From CAYZJV01 sp964482325 (lineage in GTDB: Bacteria > Spirochaetota > Spirochaetia > Sphaerochaetales > Sphaerochaetaceae), in the NCBI GenBank assembly GCA_964482325.1, contig CAYZXD010000004.1, positions 1-64,000 of the forward strand: a stretch of DNA of 64,000 bases, given 5' to 3'. How positions within the stretch are numbered: position 1 is the first letter of the stretch; each line of letters starts with the position of its first letter. Below the pieces are notes generated by a model. That model was given only the letters and a program-made list of their open reading frames with translations. It did not search any database and had not been told where the DNA came from. Below are positions 8,104 through 16,318 of this stretch, one piece after another. The translations under genes and the position numbers were made by a program.

Positions 8104-9095
8104 TGTACACCTCCCTGTGGAGAACTGAGATTGCTCAGCGGCAGGAAGTTGTCAAGCTCCTTATCAATAAGGGTGAGCGTTCCTGCATCAGCTTCCGCCA
8201 GCACTTCCTCCATAGCCTCGATGTAAAGTCTTCGTGCCGTGATATCTTTACTCAAAGAATAGGCTTCCAACACCGATTTGAATCGAGCAACATCTCCAGA
8301 TGCCGTATTAACACGCTCAGCAGCATATCCTTCAGCAACCTGAATCAACTGAGAAGCTTCACCCTGAGCACGAGGAATTTCCCGGTTATACTGTTCTTTT
8401 CCTTCATTAATCAACCGATTCATATCCTGTATGGATTTGTTTACATCCTCGAATGCATCCTGAACTTCACCGACAGGCGGCACAATATTCTGCAACTTAA
8501 CCGTAACTACCCGAACACCTAAATTGTAAGAATCAAAAGCCTTCTGCATGCGCTCTTGCGATTCGACCTCAATGGAAGTTCGTTCACTCGACATAATGGC
8601 AAGTATAGGGAGATCTCCTACAAGCTGATTAATAACACTTTGACTGATGTCTCGAATGGTCTTATCCCGTTCCTGTACATTGAACAGCCACTTGGCAGGA
8701 TCTTCAATTCGATACTGAATAATCCACTGTACATCAACGATGTTCAGATCTCCGGTGAGCATAATCGATTCACCTGCTGAAGATCCGGAAGGGGAGGACA
8801 TAAACATGGATTCATAAGAGGTGCTGGAAGCGCCCTGTCCAAATGTCATGGTTTGTACCACCCGTGTCGGAATATTGTAGTTTCGATCAATACCCAAAGG
8901 GAGTTTTGTCTGTAGCCCCGGTCCGACAATCCGGTTGAATTTGCCGAATCTGAGCACAACGGCTTGTTCTGTCTGGTCCACCACAAAGAAGCTGCTCATT
9001 ACAATGACTATCAACACTACGGCTGCAACGCCTGCAATAATCAGCTTCGGACTGAGGTGAAATGGATTTCGGGATGATGCTCCCGTACTATTCAT
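8100..9095 (-). CDS. hflK: HflK, SPFH-domain membrane protease modulator
   Basis: First gene of the hflKC pair; 331 residues. A short N-terminal cytoplasmic segment is followed by a transmembrane helix (about residues 18-38), the band-7 start DQTEQAVVLRFGKF, then helical repeats rich in Ala, Glu and Arg (REIPRAQGEA, QVAEGYAAERV) as in other HflK proteins. The glycine-rich N-terminal region of proteobacterial HflK is missing. A strong AAGGAGG lies before the ATG. A good promoter (9140-9168) stands upstream, and the gene is divergent from metG. Confidence 0.93.
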   Translation of the reverse strand: MNSTGASSRNPFHLSPKLIIAGVAAVVLIVIVMSSFFVVDQTEQAVVLRFGKFNRIVGPGLQTKLPLGIDRNYNIPTRVVQTMTFGQGASSTSYESMFMSSPSGSSAGESIMLTGDLNIVDVQWIIQYRIEDPAKWLFNVQERDKTIRDISQSVINQLVGDLPILAIMSSERTSIEVESQERMQKAFDSYNLGVRVVTVKLQNIVPPVGEVQDAFEDVNKSIQDMNRLINEGKEQYNREIPRAQGEASQLIQVAEGYAAERVNTASGDVARFKSVLEAYSLSKDITARRLYIEAMEEVLAEADAGTLTLIDKELDNFLPLSNLSSPQGGVQ

Positions 9096-9139
9096 CGCAT
9101 TTCCTCCTTCAAAAATTGGTGCTTGGCACCCATGCTAGT

Positions 9140-9168
9140 AATGTAGCTGTTATGTACCTCAACGTCAA
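9140..9168 (-). promoter_or_regulatory. Promoter of hflK-hflC
   Basis: On the minus strand: TTGACG, 17 bases, TACATT. It predicts a leader of about 38 bases that contains the AAGGAGG site of hflK. Confidence 0.65.
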
Positions 9169-9185
9169 TGAATCAACTGATATGA

Positions 9186-9214
9186 TTGAAAAAAGGTCGT
9201 ATCAGGAGTATAGT
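9186..9214 (+). promoter_or_regulatory. Promoter of metG, abutting the start codon
   Basis: TTGAAA, 17 bases, TATAGT: ten of twelve consensus positions at ideal spacing. The -10 ends only seven bases before the metG ATG at 9222, so transcription should start at or within two bases of it. The AGGAG at 9204-9208 lies inside the promoter spacer and would not be in the mRNA. Confidence 0.7.
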
Positions 9215-9221
9215 GGACCAC

Positions 9222-11420
9222 ATGAAAAAACGATTAGTCACCTCAGCGCTTCCCTATGTGAACAACATTCCCCATCTGGGGAACCTTGTACAGGTGTTGT
9301 CCGCAGACTGTTTTGCCCGTTTCTGCCGATCCAAAGGGTATGAGACCCTGTATATCTGTGGCACAGACGAATATGGGACTGCAAGTGAAACCCGCGCTCT
9401 GCAGGAAGGAGTATCGCCACAAGAATTGTGTGATCGATACCATGTCATCCATCGGGATATATACCGATGGTTTGAAATAGATTTTGATCACTTTGGACGG
9501 ACCAGCAGTCCCCAGCAGACAGAGATTGTGCAGGACATCTTTAAAAAGGTTGATGCTGCGGGATATATCCGCCCTGCAGAGATTGAGCAACTCTACTGCG
9601 AACATGATCATCGATTTCTTGCCGATCGATTTGTAGAAGGAACCTGCCCGAAATGCGGTTCACCCGGTGCTCGGGGGGATCAGTGTGATGCATGCGGTAC
9701 TCTGCTGGATCCTACCGATCTCATCGATCCAGTCTGCGGAGTATGCCACAACACTCCTGTACTGAAACAAACTAAGCACCTCTATATTGATTTGCCCAAG
9801 GCACTCCCGCTTTTGGAAACATGGTTGAATCAGGCCTCAGTGGATGGTTTTTGGGCGAGGAACGCCATTCAGACCACCCGATCATGGATCCGGGATGGAT
9901 TGAAGGAGCGGGCTATTACCCGTGATCTGAAATGGGGTATTCCGGTGCCGAAACCGGGATATGAAGATAAAGTATTCTACGTATGGTTCGATGCTCCTAT
10001 CGGGTATATCTCAATTACTGCATCCTATACGGACCAGTGGAAGCAATGGTGGCACAACCCCGATGACGTGGAATTGTTCCAGTTTATCGGAAAGGATAAC
10101 ATTCCGTTTCATACAGTTATTTTCCCCACTACTTTACTCGCTACCGGAGAGCAGTGGACCATGCTGCACCACATGTCTTCAAGTGAGTATCTCAATTATG
10201 AGGGGGGGAAGTTTTCAAAAAGTAAAGGAATCGGCGTTTTTGGGAATGATGTGCAGGAAACGGGGATACCTGCTGATATGTGGCGATTCTATATGTTCTA
10301 TAATCGTCCGGAGAAGGCTGACGTCCTCTTTACCTGGAAAGATTTCCAGGAAAAAGTAAATGGCGAGCTGATCGGAAATCTCTCGAACCTGATTAACCGT
10401 ACACTCACCTTCATCCAGCGATTTTATGACGGAAAGATTCCTGAAGGGACGATTGACAGGAACCTGGCTAAAGAGATTATCGCCAAGGAAGCAGAGATCG
10501 ATCATCTATTGGAGCATGCAGAATTACGGGAAGCTCTTCGTCGTATCTTCGCGCTCTCTTCCCTCGGAAACAAAGCTTTTCAGGATGGAGAGCCGTGGAA
10601 GACGCGCAAGGAGCAGCCACAGGAAGCGGCAAATCTGCTGCGCACACTTGTCTATCTTATCAGAGACCTTGGCATACTCATCCAGCCCTATATGCCTCAA
10701 GCTTCGTCGAGACTTCTCGGATTTCTGGGCAGTAACCAAGCTCGATGGCATGATCTGGGTTCATTTACGGGGATTACTGAGCTGAGTACTCCCGATTATC
10801 TATTTACCAAATTGGAAGACGCGTTGATTGAGACCCTACGTACCCGTTATGCAGGGAGTCAGGAATCACGACAGGAGGAAAAACAACGTATGGAAGAACA
10901 ACAGGAGAAAGTCGTATCCCCGGCAGAACTCTTTACGCAGAAAGTAACCTTACGGGTAAGCAAGATCATAGATATACAACGTCATCCGAATGGCGACAAG
11001 CTGTACATCATTCAGGTAGATACGGGTGCTGAGGATCCAGTCACCATCGTTTCGAGCATTGTGCCGTATTATACTGAAGAACAGCTGCTGAATAGGAACA
11101 TTGTATTAGTTGAAAACCTGAAACCGGCAAATTTCCGAGGGGTAAAGAGCCGCGGAATGCTGCTCGCTGCAAGTAGGCGGGGAGATGAAACACACGAGAC
11201 GTGTGAAGTGCTATTTGCCGACCAGTTCACGGTAGGATCCGAACTACTTCCTCAGGGTTATGAGCGTCCTGAGCAGGCACGTAGTCAGGTGAAGGCTGAT
11301 CAATTTTTCGCACTGCGCATGTACACCGAACATGGGGTAGTGAAAATCGACGGACACCCGATCGAGCACGAGGGTACACCCCTTGAAGCCCACACCTATG
11401 TAGATGGAGAGGTAGGCTGA
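9222..11420 (+). CDS. metG: Methionyl-tRNA synthetase
   Basis: Charges tRNA-Met with methionine. 732 residues. The class I signature is HLGN near residue 19. A four-cysteine zinc knuckle (CPKCG...CDACG) lies near residues 144-161 and the KMSKS-type loop FSKSKG near residue 335. A C-terminal EMAPII/Trbp111-like tRNA-binding domain starts near residue 570 (KVTLRVSKI...), which is the long homodimeric architecture. The ATG at 9222 was chosen because family homology starts there (MKKRLVTSALPYVNNIPHLGN); an in-frame TTG upstream coincides with the -35 box. The mRNA is predicted to be leaderless. The FemAB-like gene follows after four bases. Confidence 0.96.
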   Translation: MKKRLVTSALPYVNNIPHLGNLVQVLSADCFARFCRSKGYETLYICGTDEYGTASETRALQEGVSPQELCDRYHVIHRDIYRWFEIDFDHFGRTSSPQQTEIVQDIFKKVDAAGYIRPAEIEQLYCEHDHRFLADRFVEGTCPKCGSPGARGDQCDACGTLLDPTDLIDPVCGVCHNTPVLKQTKHLYIDLPKALPLLETWLNQASVDGFWARNAIQTTRSWIRDGLKERAITRDLKWGIPVPKPGYEDKVFYVWFDAPIGYISITASYTDQWKQWWHNPDDVELFQFIGKDNIPFHTVIFPTTLLATGEQWTMLHHMSSSEYLNYEGGKFSKSKGIGVFGNDVQETGIPADMWRFYMFYNRPEKADVLFTWKDFQEKVNGELIGNLSNLINRTLTFIQRFYDGKIPEGTIDRNLAKEIIAKEAEIDHLLEHAELREALRRIFALSSLGNKAFQDGEPWKTRKEQPQEAANLLRTLVYLIRDLGILIQPYMPQASSRLLGFLGSNQARWHDLGSFTGITELSTPDYLFTKLEDALIETLRTRYAGSQESRQEEKQRMEEQQEKVVSPAELFTQKVTLRVSKIIDIQRHPNGDKLYIIQVDTGAEDPVTIVSSIVPYYTEEQLLNRNIVLVENLKPANFRGVKSRGMLLAASRRGDETHETCEVLFADQFTVGSELLPQGYERPEQARSQVKADQFFALRMYTEHGVVKIDGHPIEHEGTPLEAHTYVDGEVG

Positions 11421-11424
11421 TCAT

Positions 11425-12501
11425 ATGATCAATGCCGTGGTGCAGCGAGTTGGTCTTGATCAGCTTAATGCCGCTGATAACCCGTTCCAGAGTCAATTCT
11501 GGGCGCTGGCAAAACGCCCATCGGGATGGAAGTCCTTCGCTTTCCGCTACACCGTAACGGATGAAGGGGGACTGTCCGTCTCCACTGTATTTCTGGTGCT
11601 CGTGCGACGGTTGTTTTTTCATTATCGTCTTGCCTATATTCCATTTGCTCCTGATATCGATCAGTATCATGGCGATGAACAGACCCTGATCGATCAGTGT
11701 GCCGAATTATTGCAGCCCTTGCTTCCCAAAGGGACTGCATTTGTCCGATTTGACCTTCCCTGGCAGTATCGGGAACAAGAGACACCGCTGCAAATCAAAG
11801 GGAAATATTTACGCGTTTGCAGCGAATCGGTGCAACCCGAGGGTACGGTTCAGGTCAATCTGCGTCCTGGCTATGATTCGGTACGCCTGCAGTACCGTGA
11901 ACGTGCACGAAGAAATATCAGAAAGGCCCGTTCTCAAGGAATTGTCATTCGTCCCTGGGATGGTAAAGATCAGACCTTTTCTGCATGGTATACGGTGTAT
12001 ACACAAACTGCCAAACGCGATGGGTTTATCCCAAGACCATCCGCATATCTGCACCATCTGCTATCGTTAGAAGCTCCCGATGTCTCTGCCTATCTGTATA
12101 TTGCTTATCGGGGGAATACCATACTGGGAGGTGCCTTGATTATTGAATCTGCAGAAACTGCGGTATATCTCTATGGAGCCTCAATTCGGGTAGATGGCTG
12201 TTCACCCTCGTACATGCTTCAGGATTTTGCCATTGAACAATCTTGTAAAAGACAGCGTCACCTATATGACCTCTATGGAATCAGTGGCCCGGGTAATAGA
12301 GGTGCTCATCTTGATGGTTTGCGCCTATTTAAGCGGGCATTTGGCGGCGAGGTCCGTTACCGAAGTCCTTCTGTGGATCGAGTCTACCATCGATTTATCC
12401 GTTGGATCTACGTTCATCTTGAAATGATGCGTTACCTTGCGTATCGAAAAAAACATCCAAAAAAGATGGTTCAACAATATGCTATAGGAAAAGATACCTA
12501 A
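11425..12501 (+). CDS. FemAB/FemX-like peptidoglycan bridge aminoacyltransferase
   Basis: 358 residues, resembling enzymes that transfer an amino acid from aminoacyl-tRNA to the side chain of lipid II. It shows the double GNAT-like layout of the family: the QFWALAKRPSGWK opening, YRERARRNIRKARSQG near residues 155-170, then a second half with LYGASIRVDG and YDLYGISGPG near 285. Spirochaete peptidoglycan has ornithine in the stem peptide, and some treponemes add glycine to it; such a transferase would fit, but the acceptor and amino acid are inference. It lies four bases behind metG, probably in one transcript, and abuts murD tail to tail with no gap. Confidence 0.75.
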   Translation: MINAVVQRVGLDQLNAADNPFQSQFWALAKRPSGWKSFAFRYTVTDEGGLSVSTVFLVLVRRLFFHYRLAYIPFAPDIDQYHGDEQTLIDQCAELLQPLLPKGTAFVRFDLPWQYREQETPLQIKGKYLRVCSESVQPEGTVQVNLRPGYDSVRLQYRERARRNIRKARSQGIVIRPWDGKDQTFSAWYTVYTQTAKRDGFIPRPSAYLHHLLSLEAPDVSAYLYIAYRGNTILGGALIIESAETAVYLYGASIRVDGCSPSYMLQDFAIEQSCKRQRHLYDLYGISGPGNRGAHLDGLRLFKRAFGGEVRYRSPSVDRVYHRFIRWIYVHLEMMRYLAYRKKHPKKMVQQYAIGKDT

Positions 12502-13818
12502 TCATTCATCCTCTGCTAGTGAATCAAATAGCACTCTGAACTGATCTCCGCGATCGAATTCATGTTTAAACAATCCGAAAGATGCAGCACCCGGAGAGAG
12601 AATCACCGCTACATGGGGAAGCATGTTTGTATCGGAGAGGGCCTGTTCGTATGCAGCGAAAAAAGCCTTATCCATTGAGTTGTACGGTCCACTGAAAGCA
12701 ATCTGATGTGCATCAAGCATATCGATCAGCTTATCGCGCGTAAAACTGCCATCGAGAAGGTATACATGCGTAGCGTTCTGCACCGCTTTCAGCATACCTT
12801 CCGGTGCAAGGTTTTTATCGGTGCCGCCACAGATCAGATGGTATGGCCACGGACAGCTTCCGCACGAAAAAGTGGCAGCTTCAGGTATCGTTGCAGAAGA
12901 ATCATTGATAAAAACAACATGATTTTTCACGCCAAGTTGTTCCTGTCGATGGGGAACACCTCGAAAGGTGATTAACGCTTCTGCAATTTGCTTGACTCCG
13001 AGATTCAAACTTCGACAGATTGCCCATGCACTTTGGAGTTTCATATCACAGCTTTCCGCCCCAAAAAAACTTTCGGTGGTCCGTACATATTTCGGCTGAA
13101 TATCCGATATCTCAAGGACCTCTTTATACACTGATTTCGGTACGATCATGCGGGTCTTGCGAGAACCGAAGAGCAACCATTTGTCATCCTTATACGAAGC
13201 ATAGTCCTTATAACGATTGAGATGATCAGGAAAAAGAGAGGTGAGGGCTACTGTGCGAAACTCAAAAGTCGTATCAGTACGTGATGAAAATAAATCACGG
13301 ATCTGCCAGCTTGATAATTCGCACACCAGGTATTCGGGAGGAGCTTTCCCTGCATGTAGCCGGTTTTCCAGTTCTGCGAGAATTGAAAATCCACTGATTC
13401 CCATATTTCCCAACTGCAAGGCTTCGTGACCACTTGCCTGCAAAATATGCGTGACCGCTGCAACTGTGGTGGTTTTTCCTTTCGTGCCGGTTACCGCAAT
13501 CTTTTTACACGGGTTGGTTAAGGGAGAACTTAGCAGATAGGCGATATCGGTAGTAACCTGCTTCGCTTGCTGTATATAGGGGTTATCGGGGCTGACGGCA
13601 GGATTCTTGACAACCAGATCTGCCCATAATACATCCTCCTGACGATGTTCACCACAGGTACAACGAGCTCCCCGTTCCAAAAGTAGTTCAACAGGATTTC
13701 CTAACTCTTCACGGGTGCGCATGTCAGTGATACGAACTTCACAGCCATGATCAAGAAAGTAACTTGCTGAGGCATAGCCCCCACCTAAGGTCCCTAAACC
13801 GAAAATTAACACTCGCAT
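12502..13818 (-). CDS. murD: UDP-N-acetylmuramoylalanine-D-glutamate ligase
   Basis: Adds D-glutamate to UDP-MurNAc-L-Ala in the cytoplasm. 438 residues. The N-terminal Rossmann opening FGLGTLGGG is followed by the ATP loop GTKGKTTT near residue 110, GNMGISG near 137, the SSWQ segment near 168, DHLNRY near 195, and the ligase C-terminal domain with FINDSSATIPEA near 303. The start ATG lacks any visible ribosome-binding site and is placed 9 bases from a good -10 box. It is remote from other mur genes, but convergent with a peptidoglycan-bridge gene. Confidence 0.93.
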   Translation of the reverse strand: MRVLIFGLGTLGGGYASASYFLDHGCEVRITDMRTREELGNPVELLLERGARCTCGEHRQEDVLWADLVVKNPAVSPDNPYIQQAKQVTTDIAYLLSSPLTNPCKKIAVTGTKGKTTTVAAVTHILQASGHEALQLGNMGISGFSILAELENRLHAGKAPPEYLVCELSSWQIRDLFSSRTDTTFEFRTVALTSLFPDHLNRYKDYASYKDDKWLLFGSRKTRMIVPKSVYKEVLEISDIQPKYVRTTESFFGAESCDMKLQSAWAICRSLNLGVKQIAEALITFRGVPHRQEQLGVKNHVVFINDSSATIPEAATFSCGSCPWPYHLICGGTDKNLAPEGMLKAVQNATHVYLLDGSFTRDKLIDMLDAHQIAFSGPYNSMDKAFFAAYEQALSDTNMLPHVAVILSPGAASFGLFKHEFDRGDQFRVLFDSLAEDE

Positions 13819-13827
13819 AGTGATGGT

Positions 13828-13856
13828 ATTGTATCTAGGCAGACCATTTCAGGCAA
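13828..13856 (-). promoter_or_regulatory. Promoter of murD, near the start codon
   Basis: On the minus strand: TTGCCT, 17 bases, TACAAT. The -10 ends nine bases before the murD ATG, predicting a leader of only two to three bases. Confidence 0.6.
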
Positions 13857-13891
13857 GATATAACCATCATGTATCATAGGTAAATAACCCC

Positions 13892-13920
13892 TTGACGTTA
13901 TTAGCCATACCGATCATAAT
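13892..13920 (+). promoter_or_regulatory. Promoter of the small COX24-like gene
   Basis: TTGACG, 17 bases, CATAAT: ten of twelve consensus positions. It predicts a leader of about 48 bases ending with the AAGGAG site of the gene at 13975. Confidence 0.7.
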
Positions 13921-13974
13921 ATCACGGTAATTACCGATTCCAATTGGATATTTTAACGAATAAGGAGCTCTATC

Positions 13975-14067
13975 GTGCCTTGTGGAAGAAAAAGAAAACG
14001 ACATAAGATTGCTACTCATAAGCGAAAGAAAAAGCTGAGAAAGAACCGACACAAGAACAAAAAGTAA
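13975..14067 (+). CDS. Tiny basic COX24/mS38-like ribosomal protein (30 residues)
   Basis: A 30-residue, Lys/Arg/His-rich protein that opens MPCGRKRKRHKIATHKR and ends in KNRHKNKK. It matches the short bacterial proteins with the AURKAIP1/COX24 C-terminal domain, related to mitochondrial small-subunit protein mS38 and to mycobacterial bS22, so a small-subunit ribosomal role is likely (inference from family). It starts at GTG, with TAAGGAG seven bases upstream. It has its own promoter and a strong terminator, so it is a monocistronic gene just ahead of the rpsF operon. It has a single cysteine at residue 3 where relatives often have serine. Confidence 0.85.
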   Translation: MPCGRKRKRHKIATHKRKKKLRKNRHKNKK

Positions 14068-14088
14068 GTGTTGTGCAATCGCAGTAAG

Positions 14089-14116
14089 CCGCCGGTCGCT
14101 CCGGCGGTTTTTCTTT
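14089..14116 (+). terminator. Intrinsic terminator after the COX24-like gene
   Basis: Seven-base GC-rich stem CCGCCGG/CCGGCGG (14089-14095 with 14101-14107), five-base loop, then TTTTTCTTT. Confidence 0.92.
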
Positions 14117-14139
14117 GAACTGCCATGACTTACCCATCC

Positions 14140-14169
14140 TTGACACAGAGGAATCTCTTGTGGTAGGTT
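14140..14169 (+). promoter_or_regulatory. Likely promoter of the rpsF operon
   Basis: Perfect -35 TTGACA at 14140-14145, then after 18 bases a weak -10 TAGGTT. It is the only good candidate between the preceding terminator and rpsF. It leaves a leader of about 48 bases that could hold an S6/S18 autoregulatory structure, but I could not identify one. Confidence 0.45.
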
Positions 14170-14223
14170 ATTTTGACCTCTTTATCCACTGTGAGTGGAT
14201 CATATAGTCCGTAAGGAGGAACT

Positions 14224-14511
14224 ATGAGAAACTATGAGTTTACCGTCATCTTCGATGCGAACGAAGATCAGACGGCGAAAGGTCTTGACCTGATTCTCGC
14301 GGAGTTCAACGCCGCACAGGTTGAGATTACCAAACAAGAAGACATGGGTGTGCGAAACCTCGCGTATCCCATCCGCAAACAGGAAAAAGGCCACTACCAG
14401 TTCATGGAGCTGACCGCAGACCCGGCAATCATCAACGGATTCAATAATTCGTTCAAACTGATGACCCCCGTGTTGAAGTTCCTGTTCGTTCTGAAAAGCG
14501 ATAACGCGTAA
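14224..14511 (+). CDS. rpsF: 30S ribosomal protein bS6
   Basis: Ribosomal protein of the small-subunit platform, which pairs with bS18. 95 residues, opening MRNYEFTVIF, with LGVRNLAYPI-type core (MGVRNLAYPIRKQEKGHY near residues 42-59) typical of bS6. No long C-terminal acidic tail. AAGGAGG precedes the ATG. First gene of the conserved rpsF-ssb-rpsR-yybS-rplI-dnaB operon. Confidence 0.96.
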   Translation: MRNYEFTVIFDANEDQTAKGLDLILAEFNAAQVEITKQEDMGVRNLAYPIRKQEKGHYQFMELTADPAIINGFNNSFKLMTPVLKFLFVLKSDNA

Positions 14512-14528
14512 ATACGGAGTAATTGGTT

Positions 14529-15017
14529 ATGGCGAATGACACCAATATCGTAGTGCTCGTCGGCCGTCTTACCCGTGATAGTGAATTGCGCTTCACCAAC
14601 AGTGGAACTGCTATAGGGCGGTTCTCTCTTGCTGTCAACCGTATGAAGAGGTCGGGTGATCAGCGTGAGGAAGAGGTGAGCTTTTTCGATATCACTGTAT
14701 GGGGAAAACAGGCTGAAGTGCTGAATCCATACCTCACGAAAGGACGCCAGGTGAGCATCCAAGGTGAGTTGCGACAAAGCCGCTGGGAACAGGATGGGCA
14801 GAGCAGAAGCCGGATTGAGGTCGTTGCCAACAACATACAGTTGCTGGGAGGGTCCTCCGGAGGGAACAATTCCTCGGGAAGTTCCGAATATCGTGGTTCA
14901 CAGGACCAGGGCAGACGCTTTGCTTCCGGTTCTGAACCGCAGAAATCTTCTGCTGTGCCGTCGGCACCTGCAGGATTTCCCGGACCGGAACAGTTTGATG
15001 ATGATATCCCATTCTGA
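14529..15017 (+). CDS. ssb: Single-stranded DNA-binding protein
   Basis: Coats single-stranded DNA during replication and repair. 162 residues. The OB fold spans about residues 5-108 (VVLVGRLTRDSELRF opening, WGKQAE near 60). A flexible Gly/Ser-rich linker follows, ending in the acidic protein-interaction tip DDDIPF. The ATG at 14529 has GGAG nine bases upstream; a TTG six bases earlier is in frame but not needed. It lies between rpsF and rpsR as in many bacteria. Confidence 0.97.
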   Translation: MANDTNIVVLVGRLTRDSELRFTNSGTAIGRFSLAVNRMKRSGDQREEEVSFFDITVWGKQAEVLNPYLTKGRQVSIQGELRQSRWEQDGQSRSRIEVVANNIQLLGGSSGGNNSSGSSEYRGSQDQGRRFASGSEPQKSSAVPSAPAGFPGPEQFDDDIPF

Positions 15018-15040
15018 TATGAGGATAGGAGTAAAAAGAG

Positions 15041-15343
15041 ATGCGAGACGATAAAGATTCAATGAATAACAGAGATGACAGAGACGGTGGTCGCGGAGGT
15101 AATAACCGAGATCGTCGTTTTGGAGGACGCAAAGGTCCATTCAAGAAAAAGGTATGCAAATTCTGTACCCAGAATTTGGTAGCAGATTACAAGAATCCTG
15201 ATCTGCTGAGACGGTATGTCACTGAGCGTGGAAAGATTCTTCCGAGTCGAATCACCGGAACCTGTGCAAAGCATCAGCGTGCGTTGACACGGGAGATTAA
15301 ACGGGCGAGAGTCCTGGCATACCTGCCATTCGATCGCAAATAG
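15041..15343 (+). CDS. rpsR: 30S ribosomal protein bS18, zinc-ribbon form
   Basis: Binds bS6 on the small-subunit platform. 100 residues with an Arg/Gly/Asp-rich, disordered N-terminal extension of about 30 residues before the core. The core has Cys39, Cys42, Cys75 and His78, a CxxC...CxxH set consistent with the zinc-binding ('C+') form, whereas most bS18 lack these. AGGAG lies nine bases before the ATG. An in-frame ATG at codon 8 is an alternative start. Confidence 0.94.
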   Translation: MRDDKDSMNNRDDRDGGRGGNNRDRRFGGRKGPFKKKVCKFCTQNLVADYKNPDLLRRYVTERGKILPSRITGTCAKHQRALTREIKRARVLAYLPFDRK

Positions 15344-15354
15344 CAGGAAACAGT

Positions 15355-16305
15355 ATGGAACGGCAGACGGTTGCAATGATTCGATCCGGCGTATTAGCTG
15401 TGGGTATTTCCCTTTTCTTATATCAGCTGGCAGCCTCTTCGATGCTATTCGTCGTCCCTTTGCTGTTCTTTGCTCCGCAGTTTCCTTCTCCCCGTTGGGC
15501 GCTCATACCAGTTGCTGTTGTGTGGGTGTTGATTGTAGGAGTGCAGCTTGCTGGACTTGGGGGATATTTGCGGGATGTTTCAGTATTTACTGCATTGTTG
15601 GTGGGTTTTTATTTCCCAGTTTCATTGTTGGTAGGTGCTGCGATCTGGATTATGCTGCAGCAGAGACGGCTTTTTGCACGATTGGTTAGTGCTTCTTCGT
15701 TTGCTGCGCTGTTTGGTATGGTATTGGTATGGTGGCTATCAGGTGACTCCGCTTCGGCTCAGGCTACCGCTACTGTGTATCGGGATTTGGTCGAAGTGAT
15801 GGTAGTGCCCCTATTTGGTGAGCAACTACCGTTGGGAATGACTGCTGAGGCGTTATTTCAGACGGTTGTATCATTGGTTCGTATTGGATTTTTCCCGCTG
15901 TTCCTTGGACAGTTTGGGTTTTCCGCTTATATCAGTGAGCTTATGATACACCGGAGAGATGAGTCTTATCAGATTCGAATGAGTCATTGGCGACTACCCG
16001 ATAACGCCGTCTGGGTGTTTCTCGGTAGTTGGATGGTAGTACTCATTACTCTAATAGTGGATATTCCACTGTTAGCGAGTTTCGCCTGGAATGCTGCTTT
16101 GGCATGTTCTCTGCTCTATATGGTGCAGGGAATGGCTATTTTGGCATTTTTGGTACGGAAAAGAAATCCGGGAGCGAATGTTTCCCGAATCTTTTTCTTA
16201 GCTTTTCTTCTGGTCATGCTACCAGGGGTAAATGTGGTCTTTGTTCTCGGACTCCCTATATTAGGAGTTTCTGAGACATGGGTCGGGTATAGAAAGTTTG
16301 CATAA
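15355..16305 (+). CDS. yybS: YybS-like (DUF2232) polytopic membrane protein
   Basis: A 316-residue hydrophobic protein with about eight predicted membrane segments and no obvious catalytic motif. A conserved-looking cytoplasmic segment 'MSHWRLPDNAVW' lies near residue 203. Its position between rpsR and rplI is that of B. subtilis yybS, whose family (DUF2232) has unknown function, so the identification rests mainly on gene order and topology. In Firmicutes the next gene is the c-di-AMP phosphodiesterase gdpP; it is absent here. Confidence 0.65.
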   Translation: MERQTVAMIRSGVLAVGISLFLYQLAASSMLFVVPLLFFAPQFPSPRWALIPVAVVWVLIVGVQLAGLGGYLRDVSVFTALLVGFYFPVSLLVGAAIWIMLQQRRLFARLVSASSFAALFGMVLVWWLSGDSASAQATATVYRDLVEVMVVPLFGEQLPLGMTAEALFQTVVSLVRIGFFPLFLGQFGFSAYISELMIHRRDESYQIRMSHWRLPDNAVWVFLGSWMVVLITLIVDIPLLASFAWNAALACSLLYMVQGMAILAFLVRKRNPGANVSRIFFLAFLLVMLPGVNVVFVLGLPILGVSETWVGYRKFA

Positions 16306-16318
16306 GGAGATACATTCT

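Noticed and set aside
9096..9221. T-box or SAM riboswitch ahead of metG
   Set aside because: The promoter abuts the start codon, leaving no room for a leader RNA.
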